NCBI RefSeq assembly: GCF_026016465.1
Contig: NZ_CP100390.1
Location: 3,971,078-4,035,077, forward strand
DNA: 64,000 bases
Source: Alkalimarinus alittae
Lineage (GTDB): Bacteria > Pseudomonadota > Gammaproteobacteria > Pseudomonadales > Oleiphilaceae
Reading direction: 5' to 3'
The translations under genes were made by a program, and so were the position numbers. The first letter of the stretch is position 1; each line of letters begins with the position of its first letter. Positions 34,725 through 44,149 of this stretch are shown piece by piece. The notes below the pieces were generated by a model. It saw only the letters and a program-made list of their open reading frames with translations, did no database searches and was not told the DNA's origin.

Positions 34725-35492
34725 TTACACTAGGCCATCGACAATCAGTGACCCGCCAACCACAACCGTTACGCACTCAAAACATCGCTTAACCAGCTTA
34801 CTCCCTTTAGCTATAGATAAGTGGGCACCAAAATAACCACCTAACAGTGCACCCACAATTAAGGCGGGGATCCATTCCCACTTTACATCCGTCTGCATCA
34901 CAAGTGTTATGGCCCCAAAACCGTTCCAGAAAAGCCCCACCAAAATCAACGTATAAGTAACTGCTCGCTGATAATCAAAACCAAACCACACCACCAGCCA
35001 AAGCGTAACAAACAAGCCTGTACCCGACGTAATTGAACCGTTCAGAAAACCAATAAAGAACAGACCAAAACCTCCAACAAGCCAACCCGCAAGGTCTCTA
35101 TGTTTAACGCTTGAGGTGAGACCTAGTTGAGGGGAACGCCATGAGTATATTCCCAAACCAGCCGTAAACAGCCCTAATACCAAGCGAGCAATCGCATCGG
35201 GAACCGCCAAAATAACTAACGCGCCTAACACAACACCCGGCAACCCCGTTAACAGTATAAAACCTGCAAAGGCAGGATTAATGCCCTTTTCTCGAATGTG
35301 CCTAAATGTGGCCCCCACTCCTAGCGCCACACTGGCAATTTTATGTGTCGCCAGTGCCGTGCCAAACGCTAGACCTAAAAATAACAATGCGGGGAGCTGT
35401 AACAAGCCGGCGCCACCACCCGCCAAAGCACTTAACCCGTTAGCAACCAGTGAAATAACAAGCAACATACACTGCTCTAGGACGGTTTCCAT
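34725..35492 (-). CDS. TauE/SafE family membrane transporter
   Basis: The 255-aa protein (ATG at 35492, preferred over an upstream TTG) has about eight membrane segments with small-residue-rich helices such as GLSALAGGGAGLLQLPALL and GFLNGSITSGTGLFVTLWL, typical of the TauE/SafE (DUF81) family, which exports sulfite or related organosulfur anions. The substrate cannot be assigned. Confidence 0.85.
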   Translation of the reverse strand: METVLEQCMLLVISLVANGLSALAGGGAGLLQLPALLFLGLAFGTALATHKIASVALGVGATFRHIREKGINPAFAGFILLTGLPGVVLGALVILAVPDAIARLVLGLFTAGLGIYSWRSPQLGLTSSVKHRDLAGWLVGGFGLFFIGFLNGSITSGTGLFVTLWLVVWFGFDYQRAVTYTLILVGLFWNGFGAITLVMQTDVKWEWIPALIVGALLGGYFGAHLSIAKGSKLVKRCFECVTVVVGGSLIVDGLV

Positions 35493-35773
35493 ATTTTTCT
35501 TCAATCAATTAGGGGTAAAAAGAACGAGGCTCGGTCGAGGTTTTACGCGACTCTTCTATACATTGTGCTATTCTAACGCTTAACGCAGGTTATGGGCTAT
35601 ATTGAAGCACTTCACATCAACGACCTTTTCACTAAACAGCTTGCCTTAACAGGTGTTGCAGCTAGAGATAAACCGCTATACTTCTATTATGCAGCCACTA
35701 ATCTTTGACATCCCATATTCAAAACAAGGATAGTGTTACATGAATATTTATACGTTTGAGATCATTTTCAGAA

Positions 35774-36457
35774 ATGCGTTATTTTAAACCGTCAATTTCA
35801 CTTCTTATTTTAGTCATAGGCCTGACTCACACAGTCAGTGCGTATGCCGGCAACCTTTATCGCTATAAAGATGAGAACGGGGTAACTGCACTCAGCCTTA
35901 ACATCCCCGCTCACCTTGTTCGAAATGGGTACGAAGTACTCGGTAGCAATGGGCGTGTCATAAAAGTCGTGCCTCCTGCTCTAACGCCAGAAGAAATAGC
36001 AGAAAGAGATGCTAAAGAAGCAGAAAAAACTCGTCTTGCAGAAGAAGCTCAAAAGCAAAAAGAAGACGATGCGGCCTTGTTAAAGCTTTACAGTCATCCA
36101 AATGATGCGGTGCGAGTACTGAATCGAAAGCTGCAAGATATTAAAGATTTTATTTCACTTAAAAACGGCAACATATCCGTAGTAAAAGGGCAGTTAGAAC
36201 AAGAGGAAGCTAAAGCGGCCAACATGGAGCGTACAGGTAAAAAAATACCCGACAGCATTCTCAATAAAATTGCTCAGCAGAAAGAGAAAATCATTGAGAT
36301 ACAAAATGATATCGAAGTGAAGCGGAATGAAATTCCTGTGCTTAATTTAGTGTTTGATAAAATCATTAAGCGCCTAGAGTTTCTCACTAAGAAAAAAGCA
36401 GATAATTACCCTTTAGCGTTACCTGAGCCTGCAACTACCGAAGCGCTAGATAATTAG
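35774..36457 (+). CDS. Exported DUF4124-type coiled-coil protein
   Basis: From the ATG at 35774 a signal peptide (LLILVIGLTHTVSAYA) leads into a short DUF4124-like segment (NLYRYKDENGVTALSLNIP) and then about 130 residues of charged coiled coil. The function is unknown. The ribosome binding site is weak; a separate 15-codon frame starting at 35740 with AAGGA upstream overlaps this start and might couple translation. Confidence 0.7.
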   Translation: MRYFKPSISLLILVIGLTHTVSAYAGNLYRYKDENGVTALSLNIPAHLVRNGYEVLGSNGRVIKVVPPALTPEEIAERDAKEAEKTRLAEEAQKQKEDDAALLKLYSHPNDAVRVLNRKLQDIKDFISLKNGNISVVKGQLEQEEAKAANMERTGKKIPDSILNKIAQQKEKIIEIQNDIEVKRNEIPVLNLVFDKIIKRLEFLTKKKADNYPLALPEPATTEALDN

Positions 36458-36539
36458 CGCCAAGCCTAAGGCACCGTAACTAAAGTATATTCTCGTCCCC
36501 AAGAACAAAGTGAATAACAGTGGTTTTTCGCTAGGCACA

Positions 36540-36567
36540 AAAAAGAGAAGCAATGGCTTCTCTTTTT
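36540..36567. terminator. Bidirectional terminator
   Basis: AAAAAGAGAAGC, loop AATG, GCTTCTCTTTTT is a perfect 12-bp stem with flanking A- and T-runs, between the DUF4124-type gene (+) and the phasin-like gene (-). Confidence 0.85.
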
Positions 36568-36589
36568 TTTGACCAACAGCCTACATTAA

Positions 36590-36973
36590 TTATGCAGTAG
36601 TCGCTGTTTTCTTAGTCGCCGTTTTTTTAGCTGTTGGCTTCTTAGCTGGTGCTTTTTTCTCAGTCACAACGTCTTCAATAGTCTCTACCGCGTCTTCAAC
36701 AGCGTCTTCTACTTTCTCAACTTTGCTTAAAATATCTGTCGCATATTCGTTCAAACGCTTGTTGAATGTACGAATTGACTCATACATAGTACCTACCGCT
36801 TCATTATGTAGGTCTTGAACTGTTTTGATGCTGTAGCTTTTAGCTTCTTTTTCAACTTTCTCAACATAACCAAAAGACTTTTCAGCCAATGCTTTATGCT
36901 GCTCTTCAACTGCTGCGATGCCTTTCTCTACAGTTTCTTGAATTTGCTGTTGAAATGTTTTTAACTTGCCCAT
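36590..36973 (-). CDS. Phasin-like helical protein with Lys/Ala/Pro tail
   Basis: The ATG at 36973 (GGAGA 6 nt upstream) gives 127 aa. The first 100 residues are amphipathic helix (KTFQQQIQETVEKGIAAVEE, then TMYESIRTFNKRLNEYATDI), resembling small phasins or other surface-coating helical proteins. The tail is rich in Lys, Ala, Pro and Thr (KKAPAKKPTAKKTATKK), like AlgP/histone H1-type tails that can bind nucleic acid or polyanions. The role is not established; no polyhydroxyalkanoate genes are nearby. Confidence 0.6.
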   Translation of the reverse strand: MGKLKTFQQQIQETVEKGIAAVEEQHKALAEKSFGYVEKVEKEAKSYSIKTVQDLHNEAVGTMYESIRTFNKRLNEYATDILSKVEKVEDAVEDAVETIEDVVTEKKAPAKKPTAKKTATKKTATTA

Positions 36974-37207
36974 AATCACTCTCCGTTAAATTAAAGCGCT
37001 CATCCTAAGGTCGATAAATCCCTTTTCGATTCATTCCCTACATTACTGCTAAAAATTAGAGTGTTCATACTAAAGAACAAACATAAATCAATTAAAAATT
37101 ATTTATTTTTTGTACTATCTCACCCTCTTCAAACACTCATTTTGATTACCGCTTAGGTTGTGGCGCGTCACACTGTTTAGTGGTTTTTTATTACAGGTAT
37201 ACCAAAC

Positions 37208-38572
37208 ATGTCTTTCACACGAAAACCCGAATTATTAGCGCCTGCCGGCACGCTTAAAAACATGCAATATGCGTTTGCATACGGAGCAGATGCGGTTTAT
37301 GCAGGCCAGCCTCGATACAGTTTACGTGTAAGGGAAAATGACTTTAATTTAGAAAAGCTAGAACAAGGCATACAGTTAGCCCACAAACTAGGTAAGAAGT
37401 TTTACGTGGTTAGTAATATCGCGCCACACAACAGCAAAATAGATAGCTATATAAAAGATATTGAACCCGTTATCGCCATGAAGCCTGACGCAATCATTAT
37501 GTCTGACCCAGGCCTTATTATGATGGTTAGGGATAAATGGCCTGACCAAACCATTCACCTTTCTGTTCAAGCCAATGCCGTCAATTATGCTTCTGTTAAC
37601 TTTTGGCAGCGACAAGGAATTGAGCGCGTTATCCTCTCGCGCGAACTGTCTCTGGATGAGATCGCTGAGATTAGAGAAAAGTGCCCTAACATGGAATTAG
37701 AGGTCTTTGTTCATGGGGCTTTATGCATGGCCTATTCTGGACGATGCCTCCTTTCTGGCTATATCAACAAACGCGATCCAAATCAGGGTGCCTGCACCAA
37801 TGCTTGCCGCTGGAAATACCAAGCCCATGAAGCAAAAGAAGATGAAGCAGGCAATGTTATTCCATTAGTAGAACCCGTACCAGAAGCTGAAGAATGGTCG
37901 CCTGGACAATCAGCCCCGACCCTTGGCGAGGGAGACACAACCGACCAAGTATATCTGCTTCAAGAGCCAGGCCGACCCGACCAGTTAATGCCCGCGTATG
38001 AAGATGAGCACGGCACCTACATCATGAACTCAAAAGACCTTCGTGCGGTTCAGCATGTACAGCGCTTTACTGAAATGGGTATTCACTCATTAAAAATCGA
38101 AGGGCGTACTAAATCTTATTACTATGTTGCCCGCACCACACAAGTCTATCGCCAAGCCATCGATGATGCAGTCGCGGGCAAAGCGTTTAATATGGCGTTG
38201 ATGGATGATTTAGAAAAGCTCGCTCAAAGGGGTTATACAGAAGGCTTTTATCGCCGCCATGTACACGATGAGTATCAAAACTATGAGCAGGGTAATTCGG
38301 TTTCTAGCAAACAGCTTTTTGCAGGCGAAGTACTTGATGTCGACCTTGAGAATAGATTGATGACCGTAGATGTTAAAAACCGATTTTCAGTTGGCGACTC
38401 GGTTGAGTTAATGGCCCCCAGTGGCAACATCACCTTTACGCTAGAGTCGATGATCAACCGCAAAAACCAATCGGTAGATGTTGCACCAGGTTCAGGGCAC
38501 GAAATGAAAATACCGTTGCCAGAAGGTGCTCCAAAAGACCTTACTTATGCATTGCTGATGCGGAACTTATAA
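37208..38572 (+). CDS. trhP: U32 peptidase-family tRNA hydroxylation protein TrhP (YegQ)
   Basis: The 454-aa protein matches YegQ/TrhP, needed for 5-hydroxyuridine formation in tRNA. The start KPELLAPAGTLKNMQYAFAYGADAVYAG and the cysteine-containing signature VHGALCMAYSGRCLLSGY, with further cysteines in GACTNACRWKY, are diagnostic; the cysteines may hold an iron-sulfur cluster. A family-typical insertion (about residues 215-265) is present. Confidence 0.93.
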   Translation: MSFTRKPELLAPAGTLKNMQYAFAYGADAVYAGQPRYSLRVRENDFNLEKLEQGIQLAHKLGKKFYVVSNIAPHNSKIDSYIKDIEPVIAMKPDAIIMSDPGLIMMVRDKWPDQTIHLSVQANAVNYASVNFWQRQGIERVILSRELSLDEIAEIREKCPNMELEVFVHGALCMAYSGRCLLSGYINKRDPNQGACTNACRWKYQAHEAKEDEAGNVIPLVEPVPEAEEWSPGQSAPTLGEGDTTDQVYLLQEPGRPDQLMPAYEDEHGTYIMNSKDLRAVQHVQRFTEMGIHSLKIEGRTKSYYYVARTTQVYRQAIDDAVAGKAFNMALMDDLEKLAQRGYTEGFYRRHVHDEYQNYEQGNSVSSKQLFAGEVLDVDLENRLMTVDVKNRFSVGDSVELMAPSGNITFTLESMINRKNQSVDVAPGSGHEMKIPLPEGAPKDLTYALLMRNL

Positions 38573-38668
38573 GCACCGATTCGCAGCTTAGAGCAGCTCC
38601 TACAAAACCAGAGAAATGGTTATACTCCTCCTTATAGGAGGACTACTTTGGCGCAAAAAATGTTTAAG

Positions 38669-39637
38669 CTAGCTGATAAAGCCTAACGATAAAATAATCC
38701 GTTTTAGTTCGTCCGGGTCTTTGGTTTTATCCCCTTGGGTAGACATCTGTTGGTAACCCGGCAAATACCGGCTCTCTAACCTTGAGAGCCAAAACCTTAA
38801 TGCGGCCAGATGCATAAACTCAGGAAAAAGTAAGCGCTCACTATCATTAAAAACCCTTACTAAATTATAGCCTTCGAGCAAAGCATTAAGTTTCGATTGA
38901 TCATGGCGACCGTTTATGTCAGCCGTCCAGTCATTAGCAATTACAGCTAAATCAAATAAAAGCGAGTCATTGCAAGCATGAAAGAAGTCGATAACGCCAC
39001 TGATTTCATCCCCATCAAACAGTACATTATCTCTGAATAAATCAGCATGTACGATACCTGATGGACATTGCTCCATCTCAGGCTTCATTTTCTGGTAATG
39101 ATTAATAGCCTGGGCTACACGTTCTGCTTCTGAGGCAGGTAGCACCTTAGACAGTTTCGCCTCTTTCGCTCTCATCCATTCAATATTTCTAGGTGGCAGG
39201 CGTGTCTGAGGACAATCTTCAAAGGCTTGATGCATTTCTGCCACAAATCGTCCGACACGCTCACAATGTGCAGCTGAGGGTCGGTCAACAGAGCGCCCGC
39301 TAAAACAGGGCACGAGTATCGCAGGTTTGCCTTTTATAATCCCATTAATAGCACCATCATTACGCGGGCAAGGGGCAGGCACAGGAAAGCCTTTATCGGC
39401 TAACCAGTTCATAATGTGCAAAAAAAAGGGCAATTGTGACTCTGTAAGGTTCTCAAAAAGTGTTAACACCCATTTTTGGTGGTGTTCAAGCTGCCCTTTC
39501 TGACCTGTTAGCGTGACAAAGTAATTACTATTTTCAATGCCGTCACCAATCTCAGAGTAAGTTACAAGCGCGCCCTGCGAGTATTGCGCGAGAAAGTCTT
39601 TTAACTCTTCTTGATTAACGGACGTGTAAACGGCCAT
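38669..39637 (-). CDS. thrB: Homoserine kinase type II
   Basis: This 322-aa enzyme phosphorylates homoserine in threonine synthesis. It has the aminoglycoside phosphotransferase fold, with the Brenner motif GIVHADLFRDNVLFD and the metal site GVIDFFHAC, as in the pseudomonad-type ThrB. The start MAVYTSVNQEELKDFLAQY is typical. It lies just upstream of polA in the divergent direction, with the DUF2782 gene between, as in pseudomonads. Confidence 0.92.
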   Translation of the reverse strand: MAVYTSVNQEELKDFLAQYSQGALVTYSEIGDGIENSNYFVTLTGQKGQLEHHQKWVLTLFENLTESQLPFFLHIMNWLADKGFPVPAPCPRNDGAINGIIKGKPAILVPCFSGRSVDRPSAAHCERVGRFVAEMHQAFEDCPQTRLPPRNIEWMRAKEAKLSKVLPASEAERVAQAINHYQKMKPEMEQCPSGIVHADLFRDNVLFDGDEISGVIDFFHACNDSLLFDLAVIANDWTADINGRHDQSKLNALLEGYNLVRVFNDSERLLFPEFMHLAALRFWLSRLESRYLPGYQQMSTQGDKTKDPDELKRIILSLGFIS

Positions 39638-39710
39638 TACAGCACCTGCTCGAGTTTACGTTACTGTCAGTAAAACAGACTAATCATTAAAAATGACTAG
39701 TCCGAGACGC

Positions 39711-40010
39711 TTACCAGCGGAAAATAACCCAACTCGGCACAAGTAGTTGAGATTTATCTTCTCTAATCCAGCCGCCACCATCATCTGCAACGAGATAATA
39801 AGTAGGGCCGACAGTGGGTACGACTTTGATTTCTTTCAAAACACCGTTAACGCGGTATTCATAAAAGGTTTTATTTTCACCACTTCGAATGGTGATTTTA
39901 GGCTCATTAGGATCTGACGCTTCAGGCTGTGCGGCAAAAGCACTCACAGACAACATTGCGCCAAGCATTAGTTGAAAAACAAAAAACAGGGTGATTAAGC
40001 GTTTCTTCAT
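39711..40010 (-). CDS. DUF2782 family exported protein
   Basis: The 99-aa protein has a signal peptide (LITLFFVFQLMLGAMLSVSAFA) and the conserved DUF2782 core (EPKITIRSGENKTFYEYRVN, then KVVPTVGPTYYLV). The function is unknown. It is often found between thrB and polA, as here. Confidence 0.88.
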   Translation of the reverse strand: MKKRLITLFFVFQLMLGAMLSVSAFAAQPEASDPNEPKITIRSGENKTFYEYRVNGVLKEIKVVPTVGPTYYLVADDGGGWIREDKSQLLVPSWVIFRW

Positions 40011-40070
40011 TGGTAACCTACACTACAGCGGATAATTCCTTAATTCATTATTAAACACTTGATCACACTC

Positions 40071-42815
40071 ATGAGTAAAGCGCAAATCAACAAACCTGTT
40101 CTCTTAGTCGACGGCTCTTCTTATTTGTTTCGCGCATTTCACGCGTTACCGCCTTTAATTACCTCTAAAGGACAGCCTACTGGCGCCATTAAAGGCGTTA
40201 TTAATATGATAAAGCGGCTCCAGACAGATTACCCAGAGTCAAAGATTATTATTATCTTTGACGCCAAGGGTAAAAACTTTCGCCACGATCTTTACGATCA
40301 ATACAAAGCGAACAGACCTCCGATGCCTGAAGACTTAAGAAGTCAGATTGAGCCTATTCATGAAATTATTAAAGCGATGGGACTGCCGCTGATTATTGTG
40401 CCAGATGTTGAGGCCGATGATGTTATCGGAACCTTAGCCACAGAAGCCTCCCAAAAGGGCATCGACACGATCATTTCGACCGGCGATAAAGATATGGCCC
40501 AGCTGGTCTCCCCTCATGTAACGTTAATGAACACCATGACCAATGTTTATATGGATCAAGCCGGTGTTAAAGAAAAGTTTGGCGTAACGCCCGAGCAAAT
40601 CATCGATTACCTCGCACTGGTCGGCGATACCGTAGATAACATCCCGGGCGTGCCGAAATGTGGACCAAAGACCGCAGTTAAATGGCTCGATCAGCACGGG
40701 ACACTCGATGCGGTAATGGAAAATGCGGCAGACGTAAAAGGCAAGATCGGTGAAAATCTTCGAAATAGCCTCGAACTTCTTCCTTTGTCCTACAAGTTAG
40801 CCACTATCCAGACTGACGTTGAATTGGATCAAGGGCTTGATCAGATAGAACATGACGCTATTAACAATGAAAGATTGTTAGCACTATTTAAAGAATACGA
40901 ATTTAAAAGCTGGATTAATCAGCTTGACAAAGGCGACAGCACAGCCGACACGCCCAATGACTCTACAGCGACTGAAGACCCATCAACATCGCCTGAGCCC
41001 GCAATCAGTGTTAATTATGAAACAGTGCTCACACAAGCATCGTTTGATAACTGGTTAGACCAACTATCAAAAGCCGACCTATTTGCATTTGATACCGAAA
41101 CAACCAGTTTAAACTATATGGACGCGCAAATAGTCGGTGTTTCGTTCTGCGTAACGCCAGGTGAAGCGGCTTATGTACCTTTCGGCCACGACTATATGGG
41201 AGCACCAGAGCAACTCGACAGAAACGCAGTGCTCGACGCATTAAAGCCTTTGCTAGAAGATGAGAGCAAGAAGAAAGTCGGCCAGAACTTAAAATACGAT
41301 ATGAATGTGCTGGCAAATCACGGCATTCGCCTTAGAGGTATTGCAGAAGATACCATGCTTGAATCCTACGTGGTCAACTCGGTATTGACCCGTCACGACA
41401 TGGACAGCTTGGCGAAGAAATACCTTAACCACGCCACTATTCATTTTGAAGATATCGCTGGTAAAGGCGCTAAGCAGTTGACCTTCAATGCTATTGAGAT
41501 CGAAAAAGCCGCGCCTTACGCCGCAGAAGATGCAGATATCACCCTAAGATTGCATCAGAAGTTATCGCAAGCACTAAACGAGATGCCTTCTCTAGAACCG
41601 GTATATCGAGATATCGAACTTCCACTGGTACCTATCATTGCAGATATTGAGCGCGACGGCGCACTGGTCGATGCACACTTGCTCGGCGTACAAAGCAAAG
41701 AATTGGAAGGCCGCCTACTTCAATTAGAGCGAGAAGCCTTTGACCTCGCCGGCGAAGCGTTCAACTTAAGCTCACCCAAGCAACTTCAAACCATCTTTTT
41801 TGAAAAACTTGAGTTACCGGTTATTAAGAAAACGCCAAAAGGCCAGCCATCGACTGCAGAGCCTGTTCTTCAAGAGCTTGCCCTTGATTACCCGTTACCC
41901 AAGGTTATTCTTGAGTACCGAGGCCTCAGCAAGCTGAAGTCAACTTATACCGATAAGCTGCCATTGCAAATAAACCCGTCAACAGGGCGGATTCACACCT
42001 CTTACCATCAAGCGGTGACCGCCACTGGACGGCTTTCTTCATCCGATCCAAATCTCCAGAATATACCCATCAGAACGCAAGAAGGCCGACGCGTTCGACA
42101 GGCGTTTGTCGCGCCAAAAGGATATAAATTAGTCGCAGCTGACTACTCTCAGATTGAACTCAGAATAATGGCTCATCTGTCTCAGGATGTAGGTTTGCTA
42201 AATGCCTTTTCAGAAGGGCTAGACGTTCACAAAGCAACCGCCGCCGAGGTGTTCGGCGTCGCCACTGACGAGGTGACGACAGATCAGCGCCGAAGCGCAA
42301 AAGCAATCAACTTCGGGCTTATTTACGGCATGTCGGCCTTTGGTCTTGCTCGCCAGATAAAAGTAGACCGAAAAACAGCACAGAGTTATATCGACCGTTA
42401 TTTTGAACGTTATCCCGGTGTATTGGATTATATGGACCGCATTCGAAAGCAAGCCCATGACGACGAATACGTTGAAACGTTATTTGGTCGACGTCTCTAC
42501 TTACCTGAGATTAACGCCAACAATAAAATGCGCCAACAAGCCGCTGAACGCACCGCGATTAATGCGCCTATGCAAGGTAGTGCCGCAGACATCATCAAAA
42601 AAGCGATGATCAATGTCTCCAAATGGCTAACAGAAAGCACCTTAGATGCCCGCATGATTATGCAAGTACATGATGAATTGGTATTAGAAGTACGGGAAGA
42701 CTTGGTGGACGAAGTCACTGCAGGGCTATTGGAGAAGATGGAGTCAGCAGCGCGTTTAGATGTTCCTTTATTAGTAGAAACAGGGGTAGGCAATAACTGG
42801 GATGAAGCCCATTAA
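40071..42815 (+). CDS. polA: DNA polymerase I
   Basis: The ATG at 40071 gives 914 aa. The 5'-3' exonuclease domain (LLVDGSSYLFRAFHALPPL, IISTGDKDMAQLV), an intact 3'-5' exonuclease site (FDTETTSLN) and the polymerase motifs A (DYSQIELRIMAH), B (RRSAKAINFGLIYGMS) and C (VHDELVLEV) are all present. An upstream TTG start would add four residues and is unlikely. Confidence 0.98.
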   Translation: MSKAQINKPVLLVDGSSYLFRAFHALPPLITSKGQPTGAIKGVINMIKRLQTDYPESKIIIIFDAKGKNFRHDLYDQYKANRPPMPEDLRSQIEPIHEIIKAMGLPLIIVPDVEADDVIGTLATEASQKGIDTIISTGDKDMAQLVSPHVTLMNTMTNVYMDQAGVKEKFGVTPEQIIDYLALVGDTVDNIPGVPKCGPKTAVKWLDQHGTLDAVMENAADVKGKIGENLRNSLELLPLSYKLATIQTDVELDQGLDQIEHDAINNERLLALFKEYEFKSWINQLDKGDSTADTPNDSTATEDPSTSPEPAISVNYETVLTQASFDNWLDQLSKADLFAFDTETTSLNYMDAQIVGVSFCVTPGEAAYVPFGHDYMGAPEQLDRNAVLDALKPLLEDESKKKVGQNLKYDMNVLANHGIRLRGIAEDTMLESYVVNSVLTRHDMDSLAKKYLNHATIHFEDIAGKGAKQLTFNAIEIEKAAPYAAEDADITLRLHQKLSQALNEMPSLEPVYRDIELPLVPIIADIERDGALVDAHLLGVQSKELEGRLLQLEREAFDLAGEAFNLSSPKQLQTIFFEKLELPVIKKTPKGQPSTAEPVLQELALDYPLPKVILEYRGLSKLKSTYTDKLPLQINPSTGRIHTSYHQAVTATGRLSSSDPNLQNIPIRTQEGRRVRQAFVAPKGYKLVAADYSQIELRIMAHLSQDVGLLNAFSEGLDVHKATAAEVFGVATDEVTTDQRRSAKAINFGLIYGMSAFGLARQIKVDRKTAQSYIDRYFERYPGVLDYMDRIRKQAHDDEYVETLFGRRLYLPEINANNKMRQQAAERTAINAPMQGSAADIIKKAMINVSKWLTESTLDARMIMQVHDELVLEVREDLVDEVTAGLLEKMESAARLDVPLLVETGVGNNWDEAH

Positions 42816-42830
42816 GCCTTCACCAAAATC

Positions 42831-42921
42831 GTAGCCGTGATGGAGCGTACCGAAATCAAGGAACCATAGGTGAAAACTTGCCATAAACCCTGATTACGCT
42901 TCGCTGCATCAAGGCTACAAG
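42831..42921. repeat. REP-like dispersed repeat, copy 1
   Basis: The element starts GTAGCCGTGATG and ends ATCAAGGCTACAAG, inverted ends that flank a second imperfect pair (CCGAAATCAAGG and CCTGATTACGC). It resembles the widespread GTAGCC..GATG type repeats. A related copy is at 56811-56914. Confidence 0.65.
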
Positions 42922-42940
42922 GGAGTCAGTGACTCCCTTG
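42918..42940 (-). terminator. Hairpin after pilU
   Basis: CAAGGGAGTCAGTGACTCCCTTG is an 11-nt-arm palindrome directly downstream of the pilU stop on the minus strand. It overlaps the end of the REP-like repeat. Confidence 0.6.
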
Positions 42941-42944
42941 CTTG

Positions 42945-44066
42945 TTAGAATTCATCATCTATCGACAACCCATCTAACGATGCGGATAAATTATCACCCG
43001 ATGAATCTGCCCCCAGCTTGATCATTAATCTCAAGTCGTTTGCAGAATCAGCGTACGCCAAGGCATCTTCATAGGTAATCTCACCCGCCGAATATAGATC
43101 ATACAACGCCTGATCAAAGGTCTGCATACCAATATCTCTCGACTTGGTCATGAGCTCTTTTAGCTTGTGCACTTCAGCCTTACGAATCATATCGGCACAC
43201 AGCGGTGTATTAATTAACACCTCAATAACCGCTCTCCTCCCTTTACCGTCTGGCGTAGGAATTAACTGCTGCGCCACAATAGCCTTAAGGTTTAATGATA
43301 GATCCATCCAGATCTGGTTATGCTGCTCAGGCGGGAAGAAGTTGATAATTCTATCAAGCGCTTGGTTAGCATTGTTGGCGTGTAACGTTGCCAAACATAA
43401 GTGACCGGTTTCTGCGAAAGTTACCGCATAGTCCATGGTATCTTTAGACCGAATCTCACCAATCATGATCACATCAGGCGCTTGGCGTAGCGTGTTTTTA
43501 AGTGCGATATCAAAGGTTTCGGTATCAATCCCCACTTCACGCTGGGTGACGATACAGCCCTGATGCTGATGAATGTATTCAATCGGGTCTTCTATCGAAA
43601 TAATATGACCCTGGCTGTTTCTGTTTCGATGCCCAATCATTGACGCCAGTGACGTTGACTTACCCGTTCCTGTTGCCCCTACAAAGATAATAAGGCCACG
43701 CTTGGTCATCGATAAGGTTTTTATGATTTCAGGTAATGCCAGATCATCAACCTTTGGAATATTGGTTTCAATTCGGCGCAATACCATGCCACAGAGGTTT
43801 CGCTGATAAAATGCACTGACGCGGAATCGACCTATTCCGCGTGCACTGATAGCAAAGTTACACTCATGAGAATCAACAAATTCGGCTTGCTGTTTTTCAC
43901 TCATGGTGTTCATGACGATTTCACGAGTCTGTTCAGGCGTTAACGCAGATTTAGTAACAGGGACAATTTTACCGTGAATCTTAATACTGGGCGGAACACC
44001 CGCTGTAATAAACAGGTCAGAACCGCCTTTTTCGACCATCACTTTTAACAGTTTATCGAAGTCCAT
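42945..44066 (-). CDS. pilU: Type IV pilus retraction ATPase PilU
   Basis: The 373-aa protein is a PilT-like secretion ATPase: Walker A GATGTGKST, Walker B region APDVIMIGEIR, and the His box HLCLATLHANNA. The start MDFDKLLKVMVEKGGSDLFITAG and the extended C-terminal tail (SSGDNLSASLDGLSIDDEF) separate it from PilT. It lies 83 bp downstream of pilT and assists pilus retraction. Confidence 0.95.
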   Translation of the reverse strand: MDFDKLLKVMVEKGGSDLFITAGVPPSIKIHGKIVPVTKSALTPEQTREIVMNTMSEKQQAEFVDSHECNFAISARGIGRFRVSAFYQRNLCGMVLRRIETNIPKVDDLALPEIIKTLSMTKRGLIIFVGATGTGKSTSLASMIGHRNRNSQGHIISIEDPIEYIHQHQGCIVTQREVGIDTETFDIALKNTLRQAPDVIMIGEIRSKDTMDYAVTFAETGHLCLATLHANNANQALDRIINFFPPEQHNQIWMDLSLNLKAIVAQQLIPTPDGKGRRAVIEVLINTPLCADMIRKAEVHKLKELMTKSRDIGMQTFDQALYDLYSAGEITYEDALAYADSANDLRLMIKLGADSSGDNLSASLDGLSIDDEF

Positions 44067-44149
44067 CTCATGCCCCGCGTGTCATCAATCGGCTAATGTT
44101 TACGCTAAAAACACTAGCGGTTAAATTAAGAATTAGTGTCTGCATCAGA

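Noticed and set aside
38579-38655. A REP-like or terminator-like stretch (TTCGCAGCTTAGAGCAGCTC and a CTCCTTATAGGAG hairpin) after trhP
   Set aside because: It resembles half of a common dispersed repeat and a weak hairpin, but there is no second copy in the window and no T-run to support a firm call.
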